From Gigantopelta aegis (Eukaryota; Mollusca; Gastropoda; Neomphalida; Peltospiridae), in the NCBI RefSeq assembly GCF_016097555.1, contig NC_054712.1:47668069-47732068 (forward strand): DNA of 64,000 nt, read 5' to 3'. The translations under genes were made by a program, and so were the position numbers. This document shows positions 12,070 through 22,839 of this stretch, piece by piece. Positions within the stretch are counted from its first letter, which is position 1, and the number at the start of each line of letters is the position of its first letter. Below the pieces are notes generated by a model. The model saw nothing but the letters and a program-made list of their open reading frames with translations. It was not told the DNA's origin and did not search any database.

Positions 12070-12385
12070 TTTGTTTGTTTATTTTTTGTTGTTGTTTTGT
12101 TTTAATTCTCCCTTGCCGGGGCATTTCGATTGTTTTTTGTTGTTGTTTTGTTTTAATTCTCCCTTGCCGGGGCATTTCGATTGTTTTTTGTTGTTGTTTT
12201 GTTTTAATTCTCCCTTGCCGGGGCATTTCGATTGTTTTTTGTTGTTGTTTTGTTTTAATTCTCCCTTGCCGGGGCATTTCGATTGTTTTTTGTTGTTGTT
12301 TTGTTTTAATTCTCCCTTGCCGGGGAATTTCGATTGTTTTTTGTTGTTGTTTTGTTTTAATTCTCCCTTGCCGGGGCATTTCGAT
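12070..12385. repeat. Minisatellite, 51-bp unit, about 6 copies
   Basis: Each unit holds TTGTTGTTGTTTTG and CTCCCTTGCCGGGGCATTTC. Because 51 is divisible by 3, both strands stay open across it, so the long frames here are repeat artefacts. Confidence 0.95.
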
Positions 12386-13004
12386 GTTCAACAACAAAAT
12401 ACAAAACTGAATGGAAAGCGTGCGTGCGTGCGTGATTCGGTAAATATCGAGAGTATATTTTAATTTTAATTTTGGTATAATTCGACTTTAAATTTTCGTT
12501 TGGGGTAATTGTCCTTTCATCTTTCAGAGTTTGGGTAATATGTCGGACTATTTCAATCTTGATTATCAAGACATAAAGCTACATTATAGTATTACAGAAT
12601 AGAGTATGAGATTACCGTCGAGTCATTTCATCTTATATTCATATTAAAGTAATCAATCACCCAATTTTGAATTATTTCTGACTTGAACGGCATTCTGCAT
12701 CGAATAGTTACCCTTATCCAACCGTAACAGATACCCACATCCTCATGATGTCAACACTTTCAGTTACCAACATCACACTCAATTTTTGAGGTCCGTTATC
12801 TAATTCCCAAATACGATTTTTTAAAAACGTATGCTTCAAAAATGCTTATTTTATATATTTCATGAAGTCTCTGTATTTTGGACATCTAAAAAATGCCCGT
12901 TAAGAATGGAAATTCACATTGATTAATACCCATCATTTGCGTCCTCCGCCATATTGGATGCGAGTAACTACAGTTTTTTTTTTATTTCATTCCTCCATCC
13001 CACC
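12386..13004. other. Spacer without recognised content
   Basis: AT-rich, with short GCGT repeats at the left edge. No gene recognised. Confidence 0.4.
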
Positions 13005-13450
13005 TTCTATAGGTAGTACTAAACCAAATAACTTCCGGCTGGGTCAAAGTTCGAGGTGCACCCAACTTTTGATAGAGAAATGAACACCACAAGTCCTGTG
13101 ATGGTGATAAATGTGAGTGTGTTGGTTATATAAAAAAAAATTGTTTCATCTGGGCAAAAAATTTATGCAGTTTTATTTCATGTAGTACCACTGTCAAGTA
13201 GCCTTGTGCTTGAAACATGTATGGGGTACCTGCAAAAACAAGTACTCAAATTTTGTGCGGAACTAGGGTAGTCATAGACGCTACCCGTTATCTCAGAAAA
13301 GAGCAGCTTGACCCCCAATTTTTTCTGATTCACTTTAAGGGTGAGGGGTGGTAGTATTTATATCCGTGGCGTTTATGTCGATTGATACGCTACAGGTAGG
13401 AGTTTTAGCCACATATGTTACCATTGTCGTCTATGGGATTTGATTCGGTA
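13005..13450 (+). repeat. Unknown 450-bp repeat, copy 1 (inverted mate at 44640-45075)
   Basis: GTAGTACTAAACCAAATAAC, GGGTCAAAGTTCGAGGTG, CACTTTAAGGGTGAGGGGTG and CGTCTATGGGATTTGAT occur here in this order and in the mate reversed and complemented. Neither copy has a coding frame. No known family recognised. Confidence 0.85.
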
Positions 13451-13636
13451 GTGTATACCCTATAGAGCTACTCTGTTGAGTGGCAACAGATAGAGAATCA
13501 GGTATACAAAAGGGTCACTTTGAGGGTGTAACTGCCCCTATACACCCACCCACTGGGGACGACCTTGTAAACTGCCATCTTACATGCTTATGGGTAAAAA
13601 AAGAAGTTGAAACAAAAATCAAAATTGTAAGCAATC

Positions 13637-13642
13637 TTTATT
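13637..13642 (-). terminator. AATAAA polyadenylation signal, PLA2 copy A
   Basis: TTTATT on the plus strand reads AATAAA on the gene strand, about 80 bases after the stop codon. The paralogue has one at a matching distance. Confidence 0.75.
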
Positions 13643-13722
13643 ACTACTACACAGCATGACATTGCAATTTCCCGCTTTTTTTTTTTAACACCGCAGACAA
13701 CAACCGCAAACGCACGTCAGTA

Positions 13723-16700
13723 TTAAATACAATGGGGGACCCACGAACTGTGGCAGTAGTGGTCGGGAGAGTTGTGGTAGCTTCCACTTCCGAAGATGTT
13801 CACGGCGCTGTAGTAGGCCTTGGCGATGCTGTCGCAGAACTGCTTGGTGACGGCGTCCATATCGAAGATGAACCTCTTGCCGGCGCTGTGACAGACGCTG
13901 ATGGCGTTGTGGTAGAGACGGACGTCGCACTGGTGCTTACTCACGCCGTGTGACACACCCTGTTCAACAAAAGGCGGGGTCGTTAAAGAGACAATCTCTA
14001 GTTTGATTCCAATGTTAAAAGGACTATCAGGGCTGAGTTTTAGTCCTAGCAAAAACTTCCGTTTGTCTCTCCACCCCACCCCCCAACATTCTGCGTTTTC
14101 CTGTGTTTTAAAGCAGTCTTATTTTAATATATTTTAAATATAAAGCATTTTACGGATAAATAAATCTGGGAATGACCTTTGATAGAATTACTTCAAATTT
14201 CGTTTGCCGTTGAAAAAAATAATAAAGTCGTTTGTACGAAATCATTTTAGACAAATATTATGAGGTCCAGAAATGAATCTTTTAAATTTCATCCAATGTT
14301 AATTGTAAAGTTTTTTGAACACTTTGACTTCTATACAAAATTTTTAAGATATACTTAACTTGATTTTATATATTGTATTATACTTTTCCCCCACAGCTCC
14401 TTACACAGTGGTTTTACATAAATATATATAAATAATATTTTCATATACTTACCATTTTTGACACCCAATAGCCGATGTGTATTTTTGTGCTGGGGTCTCG
14501 TTAAATATTCATTCATTCATTCATTCATTCATTTGCATTGGTTATAGAGATATACACATTCTAAGCAAGAAAATGTAAGAAAATTGTAATTTTAATAATG
14601 TAAATATTCTTCTTCTTTTTGTTGCCGAAACTAAAATCTTTTAAAATGGCTACACATTTAGGATAGTCCCTTTAAAGGTACATTCCTGAGTTTGCTGCAA
14701 TTTTAAAATATTATCGACTAACAGAGACTTTTTAACGATTGTAATTACATATCAAATATATTTTTCTACATAAAATATTAGTGGCTGTATATTAAACGTG
14801 TTTCTGGTCGTTCTATTATTTGTACTAGGTTAAATTTCATTTTATTTCCTAAAAATCCAGTTTGGGCTTCTTACAAATATTAAGACGACCAGAAACACAT
14901 TGAATATGCAGACGCTGGTATTCTAAACAAAAAAATACATTTAATATGTAAGTTTAATCGTAGAAATATTTTATTATTCGGAAACTGACAATGCAGCAAA
15001 CTCAGGAATGTCCCTTTAAGATGGTATGGATAAATGTTTCTAAGTGTTTCTAGTCATTCTAAAGATTGTCTTAGCCTAAATCCGATTTTACATCCCATTT
15101 ATTTCGTACATAACAAACCAAGAAATCGGTAAATTCATAAAATGTGGCAAACTGGCTGTCTGTTGCTAAATAGGACTAAAACGTGTGTTTTGTTTAACGA
15201 CACCATTAGAGCGCATTGATTAATTAATCATCGGCCATTGGATGTCAAACATTTCGTAATTCTGACACGTAGTCATGAGAGAAAACCCGCGACATTTTCC
15301 CTAATGCAGCAAGGAATATTTTATATGCACTTTGCCACAGACGGGAAAACACATATCACGGCCTTTGACCACTTGTGGTGAACTGGTTGGAACGAGAAAA
15401 ACCCAATCAGTTGAATGGATCCACCGAGGTGGTTCGATCCTGCGACGCAAGCTCCTCAAGCAAGCACTCAGCCGACTGAGTTAAATCCCGCCCCCTAGAT
15501 AAGACTGTCAGAGACAGACAAGTTGCACAAAGACAGCAAACCTGTCGGCAACACTTTATCGACATGACGTTACGAATGCGCCTTTTATCGACATGACGTT
15601 ACGAATGCGCCTTTTATCGACATGACGTTACGAATGCGCCCAGTTCCATCAGTCGTTCTCTACACATTCCCAAATAAAAATACATTTGTTCTGCTATTAA
15701 ATTAAATTATTTGGCTTTAAGTTTTAGTGATTTCCTCCTTTTCGTCCTTAAATTTTAGTGATTTCCTCCTTTTCGTCCTTAAGTTTTAGTGATTTCCTCC
15801 TTTTCGTCCTTAAGTTTTAGTGATTTCCTCCTTTTCGTCCTTAAGTTTTAGTGGCCATATAGTTGAAAGTATAAAGTTTACCATTTAAAGAAAAAGTCAA
15901 TAAACAATGTTGGTGGGAAGCCTCCATTAGACAAATCGAGATTGCATCATTAATGGTTCTCTTAGCAAAGATTTGACGTTCACTGACCAATGTTTTCTAC
16001 TCTGTCATGCACAACAATACAACATATTATATAAATTATAATATACATTAAAAAGACCTTTCAACTCATTTTATCTATTACTATTTGAATATTGCCATAC
16101 CAAGAATCTGTTAATTTGAAGTGGAGCAGTGAAAAGACCCCACCCTCACCCCTATAGATAAATTAATAAATTATATTTATTTATTTTTTAAATGAAGATA
16201 AAAGATCCGGTCAAATTAGTACAGGATTATCTCCAGATGGAGGAAAAGGCACTAATCAACAAATGACACGCTTTCATATTTTCTAGAGAACAACTGCCTC
16301 CTTGCTCCCCGCTAGGTACTGTCTTGAATCACCAATAAAAATTCACCCCTAGGATCCCAGTGTCCATAAATACCCAGTGGCGGATCCAGAAAATTAATTT
16401 TGGGGTCCCCCAGTGACATGAGGTGGAATGCCAAGGGAACTTCGGGGAAGGTTTGGAGGGGGATCGTAAAAAAAAATGAGAATGAATATATTGCAAAATT
16501 TAGGGGGCGCCCCCCCTCGCCCCCCCCCCCCCCCGATCCGCCTCTGATACCCCCATACCTCACCCCCACCCAATTATGTTTACGCAACTGAGATTCTCGG
16601 TGTTCACACTCACACAATGATAGCAAATGTCATGTTTGTCACACGCATGACGAAATCTGCTTTTGTAGAAGAACGGCATGCCCAGTGGAATGCTGCATCC

Positions 16701-16790
16701 GTCCGTGACACCATGGTTACAGTCCAAGGCGGCAGCGCACGCCACGATCCCCACAAAAACACAAATATAAAACAGCGATGACATCCTGAT
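13723..16790 (-). CDS. Conodipine-like secreted phospholipase A2, copy A (two coding exons)
   Basis: Coding exons are 16614-16784 (57 residues, ATG at 16784) and 13723-13959 (78 residues plus stop), for 135 residues in all. They join in phase 0: the donor GTGAGT follows the codon for Cys57, and the acceptor TTGTTGAACAG precedes Gly58. The exon with the ATG opens at 16790, after an acceptor TATTTTCAG. Residues 1-19 form a signal peptide (FYICVFVGIVACAAA). Then come DCNHGVTDGCSIPLG and the PLA2 active-site motif ACDKHDICYHC with His51-Asp52. Exon two is Cys-rich and ends in HCI. Secreted PLA2 enzymes use calcium and this His to hydrolyse the sn-2 ester of phospholipids. The HDxCY layout and short length fit the group IX (conodipine) type of molluscs. 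A paralogue lies at 24504-25828 on the same strand. Family call firm; substrate and tissue unknown. Confidence 0.85.
13987..14671. mobile_element. Possible TTAA-flanked element in the PLA2-A intron
   Basis: TTAA at 13983 and 14672 bound a segment that starts AGAGACAATCTCTAGTTTG and ends in a loosely mirrored AGGATAGTCCCT. It holds a SINE tail fragment. The ends are too diverged to be sure. Confidence 0.35.
14459..14533 (+). repeat. SINE tail fragment with (ATTC)n
   Basis: GACACCCAATAGCCGATG, GTGCTGGGG, TCGTTAAA, then ATTC repeats. Confidence 0.75.
14676..15015. mobile_element. TTAA-flanked MITE, 340 bp, intact ends
   Basis: The left end AGGTACATTCCTGAGTTTGC is mirrored by GCAAACTCAGGAATGTCCCT on the right. 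TTAA lies on both sides (14672-14675 and 15016-15019). This is the best reference copy for the family broken up at 312-3004 and 17737-18507. Confidence 0.85.
15180..15494 (-). repeat. SINE, full length, head B with tail 2
   Basis: Read on the minus strand it has the head GGGGCGGGATTTAACTCAGT with a tRNA-like GGATCGAACC, then the core GCATATAAAATATTCC, and the tail ATTAATCAATGCGCTCTAAT ending in GTCGTTAAACAAAAC. It lies in the intron of PLA2 copy A. Confidence 0.88.
15551..15850. repeat. Two adjacent minisatellites (29- and 31-bp units)
   Basis: There are three units of TTTTATCGACATGACGTTAC plus GAATGCGCC up to about 15640. After a short gap there are just over four units of TTAAGTTTTAGTGATTTCCT plus CCTTTTCGTCC. 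Both lie just beyond the head of the SINE at 15180-15494. Confidence 0.93.
16373..16546. mobile_element. hAT-like MITE, CAGTGGCGGATC ends
   Basis: CAGTGGCGGATCCAGAAAAT on the left is mirrored by GATCCGCCTCTG on the right. The interior (CCCAGTGACATGAGGTGGAA) recurs at 28165-28310. It sits in the intron of PLA2 copy A, about 70 bases from the splice donor. The hAT assignment rests on the end sequence alone. Confidence 0.65.
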
Positions 16791-17092
16791 CTGAAAATAG
16801 AAAGAAAAAATTATTTGCTAATGTTCCAAAAATGTTCTGTAGTGATGCTCCATTTCATCAAACATTGCCGTCGTAAACCATCCCCGTTTGTCCAGTTAAT
16901 CGATTACAAGTTTCATGATCGAGAAAAACAATAGGCCACAGACGACAGTGATCTGTCCATACAAATATGTATGCGAGGAGGAGATGTAACTTTCTTGTGA
17001 TGCAATTCTTGGCTGTGGAGCTGTTTTGTATTTTGAATTGTTACACTGGGTTTGACAGGGAAGGGGATGCAGTTTGTGAATATGTTTGTTAA

Positions 17093-17487
17093 AGGGACAG
17101 ACCCTAGTTTTTAAACACTAAGGCATATTTTTCACTATTAGAGCCGTTTATGATCAACGAAATCAAACATTACTTATATTTTATTGTTTAGATTATCCAT
17201 TTCCGTACAACCGAAGTGTTTCCGGTCATCCTGGTGTTTCTAATACGACAAAATGATTTTTTAATATTTTTTAAAAACGCAGGTGCGTCTGAGAAGTAAC
17301 GTTGATGGAGTCGCGTTTTAATCTATTTTAAGGGCATTTATACGTCACAGACTCTTGTTTCAAACTGTTTTATCCAAATTTTGTTACAGGTTTGTAAATT
17401 AACCAAACTTAGTGTCCATTTTACGGGTTAAAACTAGAGTATAGGTGAAAAATATTCCTTAGTGTTTAAAAACTAGGGCCTGTCCCT
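17093..17487. mobile_element. TTAA-flanked MITE, second family, 395 bp
   Basis: AGGGACAGACCCTAGTTTTT on the left is mirrored by AAAAACTAGGGCCTGTCCCT on the right, with TTAA at 17089-17092 and 17488-17491. Same family as 17815-18212. Confidence 0.88.
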
Positions 17488-17736
17488 TTAACATTGGATA
17501 CCGCGTACTGTTATCACAACACCTGGAAGTCATGCGACATTTGTGTAAAAATGCACGTCCGTTAGTCCACGTGTGTTTATTTACATTGAAATGCCGAAAA
17601 ACAAGAGCTGGACAACATGGGTCGTCCTTTTGAGTATGTATTGGCCCCGGTATGTTGATCAATTTCTTAAAGGGACTATCCCGAGTTTGTAGCCATTGTT
17701 TTTAGTACACACGTTGTATGTTGAGCAGCTTCTTAA

Positions 17737-18507
17737 AGGGACACTCTTGAGTTTGGTGCATTGTAAGATGTTTCCGACTAATAAAATATTTCTACGATTA
17801 AACTTACATATTAAAGGGACATACCCTAGTTTTTAAACATTAAGGCATAATTTTCACCTAGACTCTAGTTTCAACCCGTAAAAATAGACACTAAGTTTGG
17901 TTAATTTACAAACCTGTAACACATTTGAATACAACAGAGTGAAACAAAGAGTCTGTGACGTTGAAATACCCTTAAAAATTAAACTAAAACGCGACTCCAT
18001 GACAGTTATTTCTCAGACGCACGTGCGTTTTTAAAAATATGAAAAATGCATTTTGTGGTATTAGAAACATCAGAATGACCAGAAACACTTCTCTTGTACG
18101 GAAATGGATAATCTAAACAATAAAATATAAGTAATATTTGATTTCAGTGATCACAAACGGTTCTAACAGTGAAAAATATGCCTTGGTGTTTAAAAATCTA
18201 GGGTATGTCCCTTTAAATATATTTTCTTGTTTAGAATATCAGTGTCTGTTAATTCAATGTGTTTCTGGTCGTCTTAATATTTGTAAGAAGCCCAAACTGG
18301 ATTGTCTTCAAATAATTTCGTACGTACGAAAAAGAATATTTTAGGAAATAAAATGAAATTTAATCTAGTACAAATATTAGAACGATGAGAAACACGTTTA
18401 ATATACAGCCATTAATATTTTATGCAGAAAATGTTTTTGATATGTAATTACAATCGTTAAAAAGTCGATAACATTTTAAAACTTGCAGCAAACTCAGGAA
18501 TGTCCCT
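17737..18507. mobile_element. TTAA-flanked MITE, first family, hosting another MITE
   Basis: AGGGACACTCTTGAGTTTGG opens it and AACTCAGGAATGTCCCT closes it, with TTAA outside both ends. The insert at 17815-18212 splits it; without the insert it is about 370 bp and aligns with 14676-15015. A related 70-bp fragment precedes it at 17667-17732. Confidence 0.82.
17815..18212. mobile_element. TTAA-flanked MITE of second family, nested in the first
   Basis: AGGGACATACCCTAGTTTTT and its mirror AGGGTATGTCCCT are each flanked by TTAA (17811-17814 and 18213-18216). Removing the element plus one TTAA restores ACATATTAAATATATTTTC, the uninterrupted host MITE sequence. This shows directly that the family duplicates TTAA. 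Confidence 0.9.
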
Positions 18508-18511
18508 TTAA

Positions 18512-18788
18512 AGGGACTGTCCCGAGTTTGCAGTTATTGTTTTCGATTATCAGAGCCTTTCTGGCGACTAACATTACATATTAAATAAATTTTCTTGTTT
18601 AGAATACCAGTGTCTGTATATCCAATGCCATCTTCGCAAGCCAAAGTGCCATTCCGTATAACTACTGCATTTATACGCAATAGTACCTTGGCCTGCGAAC
18701 ACGATACAATATATTTGTGTTCCCCAATGCGGTTGTGTGCTAAGGTTTGTAATAATCATAGTTCATTTTACTTCGTAATATATATATA

Positions 18789-18879
<91 letters not shown>

Positions 18880-19042
18880 CACGCGTACGGAATTATTGGG
18901 AGGTAAAATCCGACAATAAAAAACCTGATTATATAAACATTGATTTTGTAAACAAGAAAATATCTTTAATATTTAATTTTAGTTATCAAAAAGGCTCTGT
19001 TAGTCGTAAACTTGTTACAATTGTAGAAAACTCAGGATAGTC
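18512..19042. mobile_element. TTAA-type MITE, diverged, adjoining the previous one
   Basis: It shares the TTAA at 18508-18511 with its neighbour. It opens AGGGACTGTCCCGAGTTTGC and closes near AACTCAGGATAGTCC. The middle carries unrelated sequence and a GA microsatellite (18791-18877). No TTAA is visible at the right end. Confidence 0.55.
18791..18877. repeat. (GA)n microsatellite
   Basis: GA run following a short TA run. Confidence 0.95.
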
Positions 19043-19343
19043 CATAATGGTATGGTACGTGTTGTACTATGTACCATTTTAAAAGTAAGTTGTGTGTGAA
19101 ATAACGCAATTAACGTCTTTTGGTGGGGTTTTTTTTGTGGGTTTTTTGTTGTTTTTGTTTTTTTTTCTTGGGGGGGGGGGGGGGGGGGGTTGGTGGGTTT
19201 TTTTTTTTTTTTTACCAAATTATAATATTCTACATTGCCTACGTTTTCTGCTATTCAACTTCATAATGTGGGACCTTTTTTTTTAATCACTCTATATAAA
19301 AAGTTATCAAATAAGCTAGAAATCACTGTCCTTGTATACTTAC

Positions 19344-19380
19344 CCTATGCAGTGTACGCCTGACCTAAGGCTGTGACATT
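19344..19380 (-). other. Candidate 5' leader exon of PLA2 copy A
   Basis: A consensus donor GTAAGT (19338-19343 complement) follows ACACTGCATAGG on the minus strand, 2.5 kb upstream of the copy A ATG exon. A similar donor context lies 1.3 kb upstream of copy B (27097). Because both ATG exons begin with an acceptor, a non-coding first exon is expected. Its 5' limit is unknown. Confidence 0.3.
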
Positions 19381-19468
19381 AACACAAGGTGGAAAGCTGA
19401 CTTTTATTTTCTTTCTTATCGTGAGAGATACGTATTTATCTGTGAATAAAATGTGTTTTATCAACAGG

Positions 19469-19507
19469 AATCTTCATGGGATTGGCCTTGGCATGTCACT
19501 GGCAGTG
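19469..19507 (+). other. Candidate 39-bp micro-exon
   Basis: The acceptor TTTTATCAACAG and donor GTGAGT bound 39 bases that continue the frame of the candidate exon at 9455-9563: the first two bases complete its split codon, giving GIFMGLALACHWQ. This reads like part of a membrane segment. Small size makes chance a real possibility. Confidence 0.25.
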
Positions 19508-19888
19508 TGAGTCAATTCAAAAGACTATACAAAAATGAAAACCAGAATACCTGAAAGGCTTGTTATGTTGTAAATTCCAATACGATGTTTAGTCAGTGGC
19601 CATTAGAAAAGTAACAAATTAAAGACAGATTTGTTTTACATCTCAGCACGTTGATTGATTGATTGACTGATTGACTGATTGATTGAAAACATATTTTATT
19701 GTACAAAGAACAAAAGAATCTGGCACAAATTTGACAACTTAGAGGCCCTCTTCTATATACATACAATATACATTGCAACTTATATTACATAGCTGTATAT
19801 TTAAATTACATTTAAACAGGCAAGGATAACCAATGGAAGGAAATATATTATATACAAAAGAATAAAATAAGAAAAGAAATAGCAAAAG

Positions 19889-20085
19889 AAATGGTTTATT
19901 TAACGATGCAGTCAACACTTCCGCTGCCGCCACTTCATGGGCTACTCTTTTCGATTAGCAGCAAAGGCTATTTTATATGCACCATCCCACAGACAGGGTA
20001 GTACATACCACAGCCTTTGATATACTAGTCGTGGTGCACTGGTTGGAACGAGAAATAGCCAAATGGGCCCACCGACGAAGAAAAG
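19889..20085 (-). repeat. SINE, 5'-truncated, tail 1
   Basis: Minus-strand core and tail 1 (GTTGACTGCATCGTTAAATA) are present; the head is missing. Confidence 0.8.
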
Positions 20086-20210
20086 AAATAGTGATCAAGA
20101 GATTACACAAATAATACTTCACGTGCAGTCAAACTCGTTATCACAAACATAATCCACATGGTAATTTAAATTATACTTTATTAATCCACTAGCTGCGTTT
20201 GATATATATA

Positions 20211-21813
20211 CTACTCAAAAGAATTTAAGGGTCAAAAATTTATAACCAAATAAGTTTCAGAGTGTATTAGATTGATGATGTAAACTACACCAAATTTTTT
20301 ATTTATTATTCCATATTTACAAAAACCCACAAATAAAGGTCACTGTATACAAGAAAGTCACATGACATGCTGTCAAAGTTGAAGGTTGTCAAACATGGAT
20401 TTTACACATTAGAACATTCGTTTAATAGTGTGTGAATCCACCCCTGGCGCGAATACACTCGACACATCGTTGCCTCATGCTGTTGATCAGACGTCTGAAG
20501 AACTCTTGGGGAATGGCCTGCCACTCTGCCATAAGAAGTTGACCCAGATCATGAAGGTTGGCCGGAGGGGCATGGTTATCCCGAACTCTCCTGCCTAATT
20601 CGTCCCAGGCGTGCTCTATTGGGGCCAAGTCAGGCGAATATGCTGGCCAATCCATCCTGGCGATACCTTGTTGTCTGAGAAAGTCCGTTACCACCCTGGC
20701 GCGGTGGGGTCTGGCATTGTCATCCTGCAGAACTTCCCCGCCGCCAATCTGCTGAAGGCCTGGGAGAACCAACGGCCGGATAATCTCATTCAGATAGCGG
20801 ATTCCATTCACATTGCCATCCACCACATAGAGGGGGGTCCTGTTGTAGATAGAGATGCCGCCCCACACCATGACGCTGCCACCACCGAACCGGTGACGTT
20901 GTCTAACGTTAACGTCAGCGAAGCGCTCCCCAGGACGTCTGTAGACACGAACCCGACCGTCGTTGAACTGGAGACTAAACCTGGACTCATCAGTGAACAT
21001 CACTCGACCCCACTGAACACGTTGCCACCGCAGATGAAGTGTGCACCAGTGACGTCTGGCCGTTCTGTGACGTGGTAGGAGTGGTGGTCGAACAGTCTGG
21101 CGACGGCAGCGTAGATTATTGGCTCTCAGACGATTGCGTATGGTTTGATCAGACACTCGAGTTCCAGTCGCAGTCCGCAGATTGTCACGTAATCGGCGTG
21201 CAGTGGTTGTGCGTTGACGTAGAGCCATATTGGTGATGTAGCGGTCCTCTCTATTTGTAGTGCTTCGGGGGTCTTCCCGAACGTGGACGATTTCGAACAG
21301 AATTCGTTGCTTGGTACCGTTTGCCACAGTCGGCCAACGACACTCTGACTGACACCAAGTCTCAGAGCAACATTTCTTTGCGTATTGCCATCCTGAAGCC
21401 AAGCAATAGCCCTTCCTCGATCTTCGATAGTCAGTTGACGTCGTACCATTGTCGAATTTGGAGTGTGCACCGTACACGAACGCAAGCTCCAATTATACGG
21501 AAATTCAGCATTGGGAACATGGAATACACATGCAAAGCGTGCAAATGAAGCGCTTTGTGAAAAAGCAAGTCATGGGCACTTAGCAGACCTTTCGCTTTCG
21601 CCCTAATTTACGTGCAAATGTAAGCATGTTTTCGCCATTAGAACTAGTCGACAGTGTCGATGACAGTGGATTTTAATTCATTTATGGGTTGCTTAGACCC
21701 ACTTTCGTCAAAATGGAACAATACCATGCGTGACATTATGGTCTAGCCAATATAATTGACATTCAGAAAATAATGTCGAAAATATCGTCTGACCCTTAAA
21801 TTCTTTTGAGTAG
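20211..21813 (-). mobile_element. Tc1-type DNA transposon B, complete ends
   Basis: CTACTCAAAAGAATTTAAGG begins it and the mirrored CCTTAAATTCTTTTGAGTAG ends it, with TA at 20209-20210 and 21814-21815. It is 1.6 kb long with one transposase reading on the minus strand. Confidence 0.93.
20422..21449 (-). pseudogene. Tc1 transposase of element B, catalytic part open
   Basis: The best start is the ATG at 21447-21449 (MVRRQLTIEDRGRAI), matching the usual Tc1 N-terminus with a helix-turn-helix (ALRLGVSQSVVGRLW). After that helix the frame changes, and it changes again near SGRP/RSTTNREDRY. From there to the stop the protein is open for about 250 residues: FTDESRF, VLQDDNARPHRA, SPDLAPIEHAWDEL (DD34E spacing) and the final ARGGFTHY. 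Two shifts in the DNA-binding part should disable it, though the catalytic domain looks young. It belongs to a different Tc1 lineage from element A, as the sequence and ends differ. Confidence 0.88.
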
Positions 21814-21815
21814 TA

Positions 21816-22600
21816 ATATATATTTGAACACACGTAAATATTTCTTTATTATTACAATCGTTTAATGTGTTTCGACCAAATAACATTAATTGTAAATCTC
21901 TTGGTTGAAAATGCTGTAAAGAACTACGTTCGACACCCATTAGACGATGTATTGTTCGTGCTGGGGTGTGATTAAACATTCATTCATGGATTTACATCTC
22001 GGCACGTTTTCAAATGGTTATTCAAGGCCTTAAACCGACACACATGGAGAATTCGATTTCTTATGTATCCCCAGAAAGGATGTTTGAAACAAATCTAAAC
22101 ACCATTTCCAACTTGTGCTTGCTGTTAACTTAAATATGTCACAGAGCAAACAGTTTTAGTTACGTTTTTACTATTACGTCATGTAGAGCAATCAATTCTT
22201 ATCGTGTTTATTTCACTTGATAGTATGTCCGTGGAGACCGCGTCATGAACTAACTGGAAGCAGCTAAATATATGTCATTAAATCGATAACACACAATATG
22301 TGTTATTGCCTTATGATATAATAAATAACGCATGATGTTCTCACCAACAGGTGTGTAAGAAAAGCCATTATCTCGCCTTCATGTAAAATGCTTTAATCTC
22401 ATTGGTTGTTTGCCGTTGGACAAATCCCTTATGCCCCTGTGGGCGGAGCCAAATTCTCTTATACCCCGTCTGTAATTTCCAACAGTTTCCAGCCACCACA
22501 GTTAATGCTAAAGCAATAATTAGATTATAAATAACATTGATAATCAATCAAGTATACATAATTAATTTTATTTTTACTATAAAATACACTATTTCAATAC
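21816..22600. other. AT-rich spacer with one SINE tail fragment
   Basis: A diverged SINE tail (GTGCTGGGGTGTGATTAAAC) sits at about 21930-21990. A short palindrome, ACACAATATGTGT, lies near 22290. Otherwise nothing recognised. Confidence 0.45.
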
Positions 22601-22839
22601 TTTTAAAAGCTCGGCCACCTAATTACGGTCGTGGTGTTATTGTATTAATGCGCGATTCTTGTTGGGGTTTTTTGGGGTTTTTTTATTTTTTTATTTTTTT
22701 ACTACATACATTTGATAAAAAACGTTTTCGTTTGTTTTGTTTTTTTAATATCTGTTTCAGACACAATTTCGTATTACAAACATTTGAAGTTAAAAACTCG
22801 TTTATCGATGGAACTATTTTTCGTCACTGGCAAGTGGTT

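Noticed and set aside
12065-12463. Open frames with repeats such as FDCFLLLFCFNSPLPGH
   Set aside because: A 51-bp minisatellite read in several frames; no start context or domain.
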